Shown: positions 35,906 through 46,059, counted from the first letter of the stretch. The stretch: DNA of 64,000 bases from Rhizomys pruinosus (GCA_009823505.1 VZQC01007120.1:870849-934848), one strand, 5' to 3'. Made by a program: numbers and translations. The notes: generated by a model not told the origin, from the sequence alone.

Positions 35906-36257
35906 TCATATCCCTTTTGGTATATGTACCATACTTACATAAGTCCTTTCCTTCGTCTCCTGTCCAGAACTCTTAACTCACTGCTACAGAGAGACTACAC
36001 TGTGCTTCTTGGCTAGAGCGTAAATCAAAACTGCATACCAAACAGACACCTCCAGACACAAAAAGGCATTTACCAGGAAGGCCCTTTCTTCAGTGTAGCA
36101 GAGGTAACTGATCCAGCAGAAACACACATCTCAACATACAAGCACAGGAAACATGAACAATCAAGGTAGCAGCATGCCTTCCAAAGAGGAACATAATGCT
36201 TTAACAACAGATACAAAGAAAATTATAACAATGAAATTCCTGATAAAGAAATTTAAG

Positions 36258-36477
36258 AAGGGGTTAGAGAGACAGCTCAGCAGTTAAAAGCACTTGCTGC
36301 TTTTACAGCAGACCTGGGTTTGATTCCCAGCTTCTGTTTACATAGCCGCTTATAACTGTTTGTAACTACAGTTTCAAGGGATCTATCGCCCCCTTCTGTT
36401 CTCTGCTGGTACGGCACACACTTGGTGCACTTATACACACATGCGGGCAACATACTCATTTACATAAAATAAAAAAA
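36258..36477 (+). repeat. B2-like SINE
   Basis: 'aaggggttagagagacagct', 'ttaaaagcacttgctgcttt', 'ccgcttataactgtttgtaa'. Diverged. Confidence 0.82.
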
Positions 36478-36481
36478 ATCT

Positions 36482-36642
36482 TGCCAGGTGTGGTGGATCA
36501 TGCCTTTAATCCTAACACTTGGGAGGCAGAGGCAGGCGGATCTTTGTCAGTTCAAGGCCAGCCTGGTCTACAGAGCGAGTTCCAGGACAGCTGGGGCTAC
36601 AGCTATCTCGAAAAGACCAAAATTAATTAATTAATTAATTAA
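36482..36642 (+). repeat. B1 SINE with (TTAA)n tail
   Basis: 'gccaggtgtggtggatcatg' to 'cagctatctcgaaaagacc', followed by an (ATTA)n run. Confidence 0.92.
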
Positions 36643-36668
36643 ATTTTTAAAGAAATAATTAAAAAGAG

Positions 36669-36975
36669 GGTCTGGAGAGGGCTCAGTAATAAAAATACTC
36701 TCCACTCAAGCCCAATGACCTGAGTTCAGATCCACACATTCCACACATAATGACAGACAGCACAGTGTAAACATGCTGAGAGACAGAGACAGGAGAATTC
36801 CCCATAGTCAACAGACCATCTAGCCTGGTGATACCAGAGACTTGTATCAAACAAGGTGGAAGGCAAGGATGACCCTGAGGCTGTCCTTTGACCTCCACGT
36901 GCATACCATGCCACACATACACCTGCAGTGACACACATGAACACAACTCACATACAAAGAAAAAAATAAAATTTA
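36669..36975 (+). repeat. B3/B2-type SINE, long form
   Basis: 'ggtctggagagggctcagta', 'aagcccaatgacctgagttc', 'ctgtcctttgacctccacgt', then CA-rich sequence and an A-rich tail. Confidence 0.72.
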
Positions 36976-37489
36976 AAAAAGGAAAAGAAAAGAATTTAGG
37001 AGAAACTTCTTATTGCAGTTGAGTAGTGGTTAATGCATTCTAAGTGCTGAGAGGAAGCATTTTGAGTGCTCAGCCATAGATGGAACATCTGAGTCAGTTC
37101 CCAACCCCCAAGACTTAGGGAATATCTTGCAAGAGGAGGCAGGAAGAGTGGAAGAGCCAGAGGATGGGGAGGAGCGCTGTGAAATGCGGTCTATGGAGAG
37201 GTGAGCTGGGTCTCAGGCTCAGGAGCTCCCAACAGCTATGGTTACCTGCTCAAGACCTGTATGAGACCAGCCCGGCCAAAACTGTGGCGTAGGTGAGGGA
37301 GGTGCTCCAAGGCCTCCTCCCTTACTGAGGAGCTCTGGGCAGGAGGTGGCTGGTGGGGAAGTGAATCATTTATTTTTTTTTCATGTGTGCCACTGCTAGA
37401 TCTCCTGTCTTCGGTGGATGGCCCCACACGCATATACGTATGAAGAGCGCTACGTGGGGTTAGTAGGTTGCCAAAAAAAGAGAAAGAGC

Positions 37490-37625
37490 CAGACATGAAG
37501 TTGGGAGGGGCCGTGTTGAGGAGGATTTAGAGGGAGTTGAAGGGGAAGAATGGGGGAGGATGTATTCATGTTTCATTGTATACATGTCTGAAATTATTAA
37601 GAGTAAAGTATTAAAATAAAAAAGA
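37490..37625 (+). repeat. L1 3' end fragment
   Basis: 'gggggaggatgtattcatgt', 'ttcattgtatacatgtctga' and 'aattattaagagtaaagt' followed by an A-rich end are typical of the last part of rodent L1 3' UTRs. Confidence 0.55.
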
Positions 37626-37727
37626 GAGGCTGCAGATATAGGTCATGTAGAGCCCTCGATGCTTGGTTCCATCCGTACCACTGCCATATCTCTGTTTATG
37701 GTGAGCTTAATACTGTCTGTGAATTTT

Positions 37728-37950
37728 ATTTTATTTTTTTAATTTTTATTTATTATTTTTTATGTGTATGAGTGTACTGTCTGCATGTAGGTCTGTGCAC
37801 CCATGCCGTGCGATGCCTCGGAGGTCAGAAAAGGGTGTCAGATTCCCCTGGAACTGGAGTTAAAGATGGTTCTTAGCCGCCGTGTGGGTGCTGGCAATCG
37901 AACCCGGGTCCTCTGCAAGAGCAGTCAGCACTCTTAACCACTTCAGCCCC
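37728..37950 (-). repeat. B2-like SINE
   Basis: 'gtctgcatgtaggtctgtgc', 'cggaggtcagaaaagggtgt', 'cgtgtgggtgctggcaatcg', 'ctcttaaccacttcagcccc'. A few bases of the A-box side are lost. Confidence 0.9.
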
Positions 37951-38076
37951 TCGTCTGTGAATTTTAAAAGCTTACATTTCTTCTAAAATAAATCTTTTTT
38001 TTTTTCTATTATAACATTTCTGAGTTTAGTGAGGTTTTATTTTCTGTCTTGTTTTATTTTTATATTTTCTTTTTTG

Positions 38077-38218
38077 GTCTTTTCGAAACAGGGTCTCCCT
38101 ATAGCTCCAGCTTTCCTGGAACTCACTATGTAGACCAGGCTGGCCTTGAATTCACAGAGATCCACCTGCCTCTGCCTCTCAAGTGCTCAGATTAAAGGCA
38201 TGCGCCACCACGCCCAGC
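38077..38218 (-). repeat. B1 SINE
   Basis: 'cgaaacagggtctccctata' to 'catgcgccaccacgcccagc'. Confidence 0.92.
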
Positions 38219-38236
38219 CTGTCTTGTGTTTTCTTG

Positions 38237-38237
<1 letters not shown>

Positions 38238-38294
<57 letters not shown>
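38238..38294 (+). repeat. (GT)n microsatellite
   Basis: About 28 GT units between two antisense B1 copies. Confidence 0.97.
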
Positions 38295-38295
<1 letters not shown>

Positions 38296-38296
38296 G

Positions 38297-38405
38297 AGAC
38301 AAGGTCACACTGGAACTCACTGTGTAGACAGTCTGGTCTTGAACTCACAGAGATCCATCTACCTCTGCCTCTCCAGTGCTTGGATTAAAGGCATGGACCA
38401 TCATA
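38297..38405 (-). repeat. B1 SINE, shortened
   Basis: 'gagacaaggtcacactggaa', 'agtctggtcttgaactcaca', 'agtgcttggattaaaggcat'. An internal deletion removes the part normally reading 'tagccccagctggcc'. Confidence 0.8.
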
Positions 38406-38990
38406 TTGACAAGTACGCCTTAAAATTGATGTTTTCTTAGATTGGGTGAAAGATGGTATCTTCCCCATTGTCTAAAAAGAAGGGAAAGAGAAGAAGCTAG
38501 TCCTGTTAGTACCTTCAGATTGAAAATTTTTCTCACTCTCGTACCATTTACACATCAGACGTCTCCTGCCTTCGACCGTTTCCCCTTCACCCTATAGGCA
38601 CTGCAAACTCCTTGGACTGGATTTGTCTTCACCCACACACTCTAGTCTAGTCTTCTTGTATTTGGTTCCTCAGGGAGCAGAAAGCTGAGTTTTAGTCAAA
38701 GCTGACCCCAGAATGCCCTGGGCAGGAGCTCAGGGTCCAGTCCAGGAATAGATATAGGAGACTGACCTTAAAGTAGTTGTGAGAGAGGTATGAAGCCTTT
38801 AACCAGATTCTCACCAGGAGGTATTGGTTATGTTCTAAGAAATGCTTTGGCAGGTAACTTGATAATCATGTCAGTATCACAGAGGGTATCTATGCAAACT
38901 AAGCCAGCTGTGATGCCCTGGGTGACGAATCTATGGATCCATGTTGAGTATGCAGTTTGTCTTGAATAAATTTATTTTTACTGATTTTTT
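38406..38990. other. Non-repetitive intronic stretch
   Basis: Nearly 600 bases without recognised repeat or exon. Confidence 0.4.
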
Positions 38991-39105
38991 ATTTTTATTT
39001 CCTGAGACAGTGTATCCCTATGTAACCTAAGCTGACCTCGAGCTTATGATCCTGCCTCAGCCTCCAGAGCTTAGATTATATGTGTGGGTCACCAGGCCTG
39101 CTTTC
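38991..39105 (-). repeat. Old B1/proto-B1-like element
   Basis: 'ctgagacagtgtatccctat', 'taagctgacctcgagcttat', 'gatcctgcctcagcctccag', 'tgtgggtcaccaggcctgc'. The 'tgcctcagcctcc' text is nearer to proto-B1/Alu monomers than to the young B1s here. Confidence 0.6.
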
Positions 39106-39315
39106 CAAAACATCTTTTTATAGTAATGACTGTACTAGTTTTAATCAATTCTTGAAATGACTAGAATCCAAATGCCTGTGGCTCACTTCCCTTTTTGTCA
39201 AGTGAAAATAATTTCCCCAAATCGGTTAAGATAACGGATGAGGCAACTTAAGGTGTTGTAAAGCTCTGAGCCTCTGTGATTTAAAATAGGCATGGTTTAA
39301 AAAAGGATTCTTTCA

Positions 39316-39539
39316 GGGCTGGAGAGATGGCCTAATGGTTAAGAGCGCCGACTGCTCTTGCAGAGGACCTGGGTTTGATCCCCAGCACCCACATGGTGGC
39401 TGAAAACTGTCTTTAACTCCAGTTCCAGGGGAATCTGAGACCCTCTTCTGACCTCCGCGGCATTGCACGACACGGGTGCACAAACCTACATGCAGACAGT
39501 ACATTCATATACATACGAAAATAAATAAAATTTTTAAAA
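39316..39539 (+). repeat. B2-like SINE with target duplication
   Basis: 'ggctggagagatggcctaat' to 'acgaaaataaataaaatttt'. It lacks the 17-base duplication and reads 'actgtctttaactccagttc', the sequence that shows where the composite SINE was cut. The flanks repeat 'aaaggattctttca'. Confidence 0.94.
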
Positions 39540-39925
39540 AAAAGGATTCTTTCATGGTAGAATCATCAAATGACGATGCACGTTGGGCCAATAGCTCTCT
39601 GAGCCCTGTGCAGGGGGCAGGAGTGTGCGGGCTGCTTTGCTTCCTGGCTCTCCTCTCCCTCCAGGATTCCTTTTCTGTACTGGTTACCAGTTCATGGTGA
39701 TTTTTCTATTTGATTAAAAAAAAAATTTTTTTTAGTATATCATGTGTGAGTGCAGTGCTGTATTTACCTTGTTTCTACCTTTCCCTCTTTCCCCTCCAAC
39801 TCTTCCATGTCCTCCCTCTCCCTCGCAAATTCATGATCTCTTAATTATTGTTATATATAATACATGCTCATATATATGAATATATATTTATATATGAACA
39901 ATATATCCACTACTGAGTCCAGTTT

Positions 39926-40083
39926 TGTTTTGTTTTTTTTGGTCTTTTTTGAGGCAGGGTCTTCCTATAGCCCCAGATGGCCTGGAGCTCGCTATGTAGA
40001 CCAGGCTGGCCTTGAACTCACAAAGATCTGCCTGCTTCTGCCTCCTGAGTGCTGGATTAAAGGCGTGCATCACCAGGCCCGGC
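39926..40083 (-). repeat. B1 SINE nested in the LINE segment
   Basis: 'gaggcagggtcttcctatag' to 'gcgtgcatcaccaggcccgg'. The LINE text resumes on the far side with 'ctgagtccatttaatgttgc'; 'ctgagtcca' also ends the left part. Confidence 0.9.
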
Positions 40084-40624
40084 CTGAGTCCATTTAATGT
40101 TGCTCATATGTCATATGTACATCTGGTTAGGGCTGACCACTTGGGATCTTCAGGTGCATCCCTGGAGAAAGAAACTGATTCCTCGTCTCTCAGCAGCCAT
40201 CGAGGGCCGGTAGCTCTTCATCTAGGGATAGGACCTTCTGACATTTCCCTCATCCACAGTGGCTTGTCAGCTGGTATTTTTCAGTATGCAGGTCTTGTTT
40301 GGACAGTCATATTGTTGCGATTTATGGGTGCCGCATCCTTGCCGCATCTAGGAGACACTGTCTGGCATCAGGCATTCTGGTCCTCTGGCTCTTTCCACCC
40401 CGTTGTCTTCAATTTTCCCTGATCCTTAGGTGTAGGCATTGCATTGTAGATATATCAGGTGGGGCTGGACACCCCACCATCACTTATTCTCTGCATTTTG
40501 ACCAGTTGTAGCTCTCTGGAATATTCTCCATCTCTTGTAAAAAGAAGCTTTGGCGAGGAATGAGAACTTTGATGATGGGTGGGTGCAACCATAAGTATTT
40601 AGAATACCATTAAAATTATATTGG

Positions 40625-40839
40625 ATGGGGTTGGAGAGATGGCTTAGCAGTTAAGAGCACTGACAGGTCTCTTGCAGAGGACCCAGGTTCAATTCCTAGC
40701 ACCCACTTCACAGCTAACAACCATTCATAACTCCAGTTCCAGGGGAATCCAATGCATTGCACAACACAGATGCACTTAAATACATGCAGGCAATACACTC
40801 ATACACATAAAATAAAAAATAATGAATAAAATATTTTTT
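40625..40839 (+). repeat. B2-like SINE nested in the LINE segment
   Basis: 'ggggttggagagatggctta' to 'catacacataaaataaaaaa'. Its middle lacks the usual 'ccctcttctgacctccgcgg'. 'aattatattgg' lies on both sides. Confidence 0.9.
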
Positions 40840-40960
40840 AATTATATTGGTTTAGGAAAATGGCAGTAGTAAGTCCTCCTTTAAGATCTTTGAATTCCCT
40901 CCTACTGAGCAGGCTTTAAATCCAATTAGACAGCTATTGGTTTTTATATGGATGCTTGCA

Positions 40961-41520
40961 AGGGATTGAGTCCTGGCCACAAATGTGCATTTCCCATAAG
41001 GTTAACAGTGTCCCATGCTGTTCAGCAGTCTCCTTCTGGCTCTGGATGTTAGAAACTTCTGTAGCCTCTTAAGACCTTGAGCCCTACATGTATCACTTAG
41101 AAATGTTTCCAGCCAAAGTCTAATTTTTCGTGGTTTGGAGTCCTGCCTGATCCAGAGGAAACTTTGCATCAGCCCAAGATTATAACATGTTACTTTATTT
41201 TGCTTAGTGTGTCTTAAGTTGCCATAATAGCAAAGCTCAGTGATTTCCTCTTGCCTGGTTTCTTGAGCCTTTGTGTTTATCTGCATTTAGGATGTCTAGT
41301 TGGGGGTAATTATGAATCTCTTTTGCAGCCTTTGAATTGTTGGAGTTGATAGTGATCTCACAGTAGGTGCATTCTTTCAAAGTTGAAATTGAAGATATTC
41401 ATTCTCAGATGCTATGGACTGTTTACGTGCAGAGATCAGAATACACCAACAGTGTGTGTCATGCCTCAGGCTCTTAATTCATGGCTGGACTTTCAGATAG
41501 GAAAGTTAGAATAATCTAAG
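40961..41520. other. Intronic stretch, no gene seen
   Basis: The first part may still belong to the LINE segment. No exon signature. Confidence 0.4.
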
Positions 41521-41566
41521 GCGTGGCGCGTGCGCGCGCGCGCGTGTGTGTATGTGTGTGTGTGTG

Positions 41567-41619
<53 letters not shown>
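41521..41619 (+). repeat. (GC)n-(GT)n-(GA)n compound microsatellite
   Basis: Alternating 'gcgcgc', then GT units, then about 25 GA units. Purine-pyrimidine alternation passes directly into a mirror-symmetric purine run. Confidence 0.96.
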
Positions 41620-41622
<3 letters not shown>

Positions 41623-41994
41623 TTTGTATTGTTTTCTGATTAGTTTTTATAAGCTATGCTATTTTCTTCTCTTATTTCCTTTATAGCTAACATGAAACAA
41701 GATTAAGTTACACTGGCTTCTAGTGAAGAGAAGGGGCCCCACTATTTTATAAAAATTAAGAGAATGGATTGGGATGTGAAGTGCTTGGTTGAAACATTCC
41801 CTTTCAATTTGGGGGACTATTGAAGTTAATGTTCTTTTCTTATAAATAGGTGTACTAATGCAGATTTTTGCATAATATTAAGACTTCCCATTTTGGTTGA
41901 GAGGTGAAAGAGATACTGTGCCAGTATATTCTGAATATGAAATCTCTGCATGTGATCGAGACATTTTTCTTGTTTTCTTTTATAAATTTTTCAC

Positions 41995-42158
41995 TCATTT
42001 ATTTATTTATTTTGGTGTTTTGAGAAAAGGTCTCCCTGTAGCCCCAGCTATCCTGTAACTCACTCTGTAGATCAGGCTGGCTTTGACTCACAGACATCTG
42101 CCTGCCTCTGCTTCCCCAGTACTGGGATTGAAGGTGTGCACCACCACACCCATAGTCT
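41995..42158 (-). repeat. B1 SINE
   Basis: 'gagaaaaggtctccctgtag' to 'gcaccaccacacccatag'. Confidence 0.9.
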
Positions 42159-42159
42159 C

Positions 42160-42255
42160 TTTCTCTCTGCTTGTTGACCAGTTGTCTCTGTCAGTCTCCA
42201 TCTGCTGCAAAAAGAAGCTTCTCTGATGAGAGTTGAGAGATTCAGAGACATTTCT
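42160..42255 (-). repeat. Fragment of the L1/Lx-type segment
   Basis: 'gaccagttgtctctgtcagt' and 'tgctgcaaaaagaagcttct' repeat the text found around 40,499-40,560. It supplies the insertion target of the retroelement cluster that follows. Confidence 0.55.
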
Positions 42256-42421
42256 TCTGTTGCTGTTGTTTTTGTTTTTTGAGAAATGGTCTCAGTGTAT
42301 ATCCCCACCTGGCTTGGAACTAGCTACATGGACCATCCCAGGCTAGTCTCCATCTCATAGCTATCCCTCTGCTTCTGCCTCCCTTGTGTTGGGATTAAAG
42401 GTGTATACTACTGTGCCCAGA
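42256..42421 (-). repeat. B1 SINE, first member of a serial insertion cluster
   Basis: T-rich tail, 'gagaaatggtctcagtgtat', 'ggctagtctccatctcatag', 'gttgggattaaaggtgtata'. It is bounded by 'tcagagacatttct' (42,242-42,255) and 'tcagagatatttct' (42,422-42,435). Confidence 0.88.
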
Positions 42422-42435
42422 TCAGAGATATTTCT

Positions 42436-43182
42436 CTTTTTTTCTTTTGGAAAAACACTCATTTATTTGGGGGCTTGGGTGAGGGGCATGCACAGCACTT
42501 GGGGTGGTCAGAGGAGCCCTGGCAGGAGGCAGGGTCTCCTTCCTCCATGTGACTCCCAGGGATCCAACTCCGCTCCTCCAGGCTCTGTGGCAGGTGACCT
42601 CAGCAGCCGTGTCTTCTCCTTCATTGGGGAATGGGCCTGTTGGGTGGGTCTGGGCCCTCACTGCACAGTGCCATCCTTCATCTACTCTGAAGATCTGGGA
42701 GGGCTGAAGAAGGGCTCAACGTACAGGGCTTGGAAGGCCCTGTCTGTCCCAAAGGCCAGGCCCACTGCGCCTAGAGCCTGGGCCGGTGCTGTTTGGATGT
42801 TGAAGCCACGCTCACCAGTGTCTTTCCGTCGTGCAGGACCTGGTCGTCCTTGTAGAGCTTCTGCTGCTCAGGCAGACACTGCAGGGCGCCCTCCACAATG
42901 CTCTTCTGCTCCAGCACAGTGCTTGACTCCTGGGCTTGGAGGAAGACTGTGGTCTTGTGGTTCCTGACCATGAGGTAAATGGACATCGAGGGGCCCTGGC
43001 TGGACTTGTCTTTGGAGACAGGCTCTGGCTCTGCAGTTCTGCCTGGCCTGGACCTTGCTTCCGGGTCCTGACTTCCCGGGTTGGGTGCACAGATGCGCTG
43101 GGATGGACCTTGGGTGAAGTATCCTCAGCGCTGTGGCCTACCCAGAGCTGCAGAAGCTGAGATCAGGGATCCCACAGCCACC
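42436..43182 (-). pseudogene. Elob-ps: Elongin B processed pseudogene
   Basis: Elongin B is a ubiquitin-fold protein that pairs with elongin C in the elongin and cullin-RING ligase complexes. On the minus strand the coding-like part runs from an ATG at 42,986 to a stop at 42,658-42,660: 'MSIYLMVRNHKTTVF', 'SIVEGALQCLPEQQKLYKDD', 'LHDGKTL', then after a frameshift near 42,785 'GAVGLAF' and 'AFQALYVEPF'. An in-frame stop and an internal deletion shorten the C-terminus (about 109 codons against 118). No introns are present; a 3' UTR ends in AATAAA (42,462-42,467) and an A-rich tail, and 14-bp target copies flank it. The DNA from 42,987 to 43,182 may be 5' UTR-like or unrelated. It is an L1-mobilised retrocopy and dead as a protein. 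Confidence 0.92.
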
Positions 43183-43196
43183 TCAGAGACATTTCT

Positions 43197-43440
43197 TTTT
43201 TTCTTTAATTTATTTTTATTTTCGTATGTGTATGAATGTATTGTCTGCAAGTAGGTCTGTGCACCCATGTCGTGCAATGCCACGGAGGTCAGAAGAGGGT
43301 CTCGGATTCCCCTGGAACTGGAGTTCTCCTGGAACTGGAGTTACAGACGGTTCTTAGATGCCATGTGGGTGCTGGGGATCGAACCCCAGTCCTCTGCAAG
43401 AGCAGTCGTGCTCTTAACCACTAGGCTATCTCTCCAGCCC
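43197..43440 (-). repeat. B2-like SINE, third member of the serial cluster
   Basis: Antisense with the 17-base duplication ('ctggaactggagttctcctg' then 'gaactggagttacagacg'). It ends 'aggctatctctccagcccc'. It is bounded by 'tcagagacatttct' at 43,183-43,196 and 'cagagacatttctt' at 43,441-43,454. Confidence 0.93.
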
Positions 43441-43601
43441 CAGAGACATTTCTTAAAGTACTAAAAACCCTTTACACACTTGTGCGCCATTAGTGGGCAT
43501 GAGAAAGTGTGGGAGAAAGTTTGTGTTGCAAATGGAGTTAGACCTTGGTTTCTTTTAATCAGCTCTGTGGTCTCATAACAGAGACCTGTGTTTGTTGCCA
43601 C

Positions 43602-44100
43602 TGAAAAAAACAGTCACTGGAAGACAAGTTATTGGGCAAAAAGAAGGATTTATTGGGAAAGCTAGCAAACCTAACAAAATGGAGCCTGTGGCCAAGAAAG
43701 ACCAACTTCCTGGAGCGTTGTGGGTATCAGGCTTACACAGGAGGTGGGAAGGCATGTCGGGTAGGTGGGCACCAGAGTGCTTACACAGGAGCTGGGAAAG
43801 TGTGTCGGGTAGGTGGGCACCAGAGTGCTTACGCAGGAGCTGGGAAGGGGTGTCGGGTAGGTGGGCACCAGAGTGCTTACGCAGGAGCTGGGAAGGGGTG
43901 TCGGGTAGGTGGGCACCAGAGTGCTTACGCAGGAGCTGGGAAGGCGTGTCGGGTAGGTGGGCACCAGAGTGCTTACGCAGGAGCTGGGAAGGGGTGTCGG
44001 GTAGGTGGGCACCAGAGTGCTTAGGAGCTGCTTTGCTCACACTAGGCAAGACTGCTGTCTCTAGGCCACTGGATGTTCTGGGTTTTATGAATGTAAAGAA
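43602..44100 (-). repeat. Possible LTR or retroelement body carrying a minisatellite
   Basis: On the minus strand the sequence next to the minisatellite reads 'cccaataaatccttcttttt' (a polyadenylation signal) and ends near 'gactgtttttttca', which would suit the 3' end of an LTR. I could not find a matching 5' end or target duplication, so this stays a suggestion. Confidence 0.3.
43731..44018 (+). repeat. 48-bp minisatellite, six copies
   Basis: Six tandem units beginning 'gcttacRcaggagctgggaa' and ending 'aggtgggcaccagagt'. The first unit differs most ('aggaggtgggaaggcat'); the inner ones differ at one or two positions. The period is a multiple of three, so several frames stay open on both strands and give meaningless repeat proteins. 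Confidence 0.97.
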
Positions 44101-44390
44101 AAGTTACTGATCAGAAGTAACTTTTTTAGGCTCTTTTTAGTTCCTTTTCTCAGGAATGGTTCTAGTACCGTTACAAAAGGCATCTTTTTTCCCAACTGAG
44201 GGAGGTTACTGAAGGCTGCTGTCCCCGATGACAGGGGAGATGAAGAAAAGAAACTTCTCTGGAGGACAGGGAAATCTTTGGAAGGTGACTCTCTCAGCAA
44301 GATAGAGGAATGTAATGTAACTTTTCACTGAACAGTCGGAGGGATCATCTACAACAAAGTCAGTGGGAGTATTGACTGCTGATGTGGGGT

Positions 44391-44447
<57 letters not shown>

Positions 44448-44462
44448 TCTGTCTGTCTGTCT
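44391..44462 (+). repeat. (GT)n then (GTCT)n microsatellite
   Basis: GT units from 44,391, interrupted once by 'gtat', ending in 'gtctgtctgtctgtct'. Confidence 0.96.
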
Positions 44463-44705
44463 GATGTATAAACCCTACTAAAAAACCATCTTAGATGCAT
44501 GCTGAGACATCGTCCCAGCCCGGTAATGGCTTTTAAGTCAACTAGAGGGTTTGCTCCCTCACAACCCTCAGCAAATTGTTTGGTTTTCTGCCTCAGTCTC
44601 TTCTGCTGTAAGCCAGGAAGGGGCATGGTACCTTCCCATACAAGATAGTTCTTCATTGTTTAGAAATGTACCCAGGACCTAAGTGCTTAAGAAATGTTGG
44701 TTTCA

Positions 44706-44861
44706 GCCGGGCCTGGTGGCGCATGCCTTTAATCCTAGCACTTGGGAGGCAGAGGCAGGCGGATCTCTGAGAGTTCAAGGCCAGCCTGGTCTACAGAGTG
44801 AGTTCCAGGCCAGCTGGGGCTACAGGGAGACCCTGTCTTGAAAAGACCAAAAAGAAATAAA
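44706..44861 (+). repeat. B1 SINE with target duplication
   Basis: Young-looking full-length B1: 'gccgggcctggtggcgcatg' to 'gaccctgtcttgaaaagacc'. The flanks repeat 'aagaaatgttggtttca' (44,689-44,705 and 44,862-44,878). It is a useful local B1 reference. Confidence 0.96.
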
Positions 44862-45171
44862 AAGAAATGTTGGTTTCATATTATTGAAAGGCTATTTAGC
44901 AAAAGCAAGTATTGTACCAAGTTTCAGCTGTTCCCAGATGGGAGACCCTGGGACTTGCACGTTGGGAGGCCAGTGTCTGGAAGGGTTCCCAGGCCCCTTT
45001 CATTTTTCTCTCTCAACCTTTAAGGTCACTTGACTGAAAGAAAAATAAACCACAAGTTGTCCCACAAAAACATACTACACAGAATGGCTAAACGTGCAGA
45101 AACTGAGGTCACTTAGGGGAAAGGTTCTATTAGCTGAAACCTTATCATGGCCTGCAGGTCTGTCCCCCTGC

Positions 45172-45174
<3 letters not shown>

Positions 45175-45221
<47 letters not shown>
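45175..45221 (+). repeat. (GT)n microsatellite
   Basis: About 22 GT units. Confidence 0.96.
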
Positions 45222-45222
<1 letters not shown>

Positions 45223-45326
45223 ATTGTGTCCTATTGAAATCTGTGTCTGTTTGATTCTTTTGTCCTACTAACTTTTTTCTTCTAAACAATATTTTTAATG
45301 TTTTTATTTTATTAAAAAGTATTTTA

Positions 45327-45327
45327 T

Positions 45328-45358
<31 letters not shown>

Positions 45359-45606
45359 GTATATATATTTGAGACAGGTTCTCCCTATAGCCCCAGCTGG
45401 CCTGGAACTCACTCTGTAGACAAAACTGGCTTTGAACTCACAGAAATCCACCTGCCTCTGCCTCCCAAGTGCTAAGATTAAAAGCATACACCACCACCCC
45501 CAGCTTAAACATGTTTCTTAGCCACCATGTGGGTGCTGGGAATTGAACCCAGGTCCTCTGCAAGAGCAATTGGTGCTCTTAACCACTGAGCTATCTCTCC
45601 AGCCCC
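45327..45606 (-). repeat. Composite B2-head/B1 SINE, locus 4, with (AT)n tail
   Basis: The tail has become (AT)n/(ATGT)n (45,329-45,369). An antisense B1 follows, ending 'ccaccacccccagctt', then 'aaacatgtttcttagccacc' and the antisense B2-like head ending 'gctatctctccagcccc'. 'aaaagtatttta' stands at 45,315-45,326 and 45,607-45,618, enclosing the dimer. Confidence 0.9.
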
Positions 45607-45618
45607 AAAAGTATTTTA

Positions 45619-45810
45619 AATTATGTGTATATTTGTGTGTCTGTGTATAGGCATGTGTGGGTGAATACAGGTCCCTGTGGAGGACTGAGGCATTGGATTC
45701 CCTGTGGAGTTATAGGTGGTTGTGAGCTACCTGATATAGGTGCTGGGAGCTGAACTTGGGTCCTCTGAAGAGCAGTAAGTACCCTTAACCATTGAGCCAT
45801 CCCTACAGCT
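45619..45810 (-). repeat. B2-like SINE, diverged
   Basis: 'ggtgctgggagctgaacttg', 'cttaaccattgagccatccc'. Confidence 0.8.
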
Positions 45811-45828
45811 GTGTTTTTATTTGTTTTA

Positions 45829-45955
45829 TTTATTTATTTTTGAGACAGGGTCCTGGAACTCACTATATAGTCCAGGCTGGCCTTGATCTCACAAATGTCC
45901 ACCTACCTGTGCCTCTTGAATGATAAAGTATTGAAGGCATGTCACTATGCCCACC
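45829..45955 (-). repeat. B1 SINE, shortened
   Basis: 'tttttgagacagggtcctgg', 'aggctggccttgatctcaca'. An internal deletion follows 'cagggtc'. Confidence 0.82.
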
Positions 45956-45956
45956 T

Positions 45957-46055
45957 GTTTTTATTTTTTTTATTATTCTTTTTTGAGTGTCGGAGATTGA
46001 ACCCAGGGACTTGTACATGCTTAGTATACACTTTACCACTAAACTGTGTCATGAG
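45957..46055 (-). repeat. ID/B4-type SINE fragment
   Basis: 'ggagattgaacccagggact', 'tgtacatgcttagtatacac', 'tttaccactaaactgtgtca' is an antisense ID-like head. Confidence 0.65.
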
Positions 46056-46059
46056 TCCC

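Larger units (their letters stand above)
39715..40960 (-). repeat. L1/Lx-type LINE segment, antisense, with nested SINEs
   Basis: Text I recognise as a very common rodent LINE segment in antisense: 'ggttagggctgaccacttgg', 'gtagctcttcatctagggat', 'ccttaggtgtaggcattgca', 'tgtaaaaagaagctttggcg', 'aaaatggcagtagtaagtcc', 'ggctttaaatccaattagac'. A B1 and a B2-like SINE split it into three parts. Family assignment is from memory of the text. Confidence 0.6.

Noticed and set aside
39316..39400. tRNA gene
   Set aside because: The A and B boxes belong to the tRNA-derived head of a B2-like SINE; no cloverleaf with an anticodon arm is preserved.
42386..42967. 193-codon plus-strand open frame
   Set aside because: It is the antisense of the elongin B retrocopy, whose match is on the minus strand.
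42812..43090. 92-codon minus-strand frame upstream of and overlapping the elongin B match
   Set aside because: It is a different frame from the one giving the elongin B residues and resembles nothing I know.
43592..44110. 172-, 158-, 130- and 113-codon repeat proteins on both strands
   Set aside because: Produced by a 48-bp minisatellite whose period keeps all frames open; no splice or start context and no bias for one frame.
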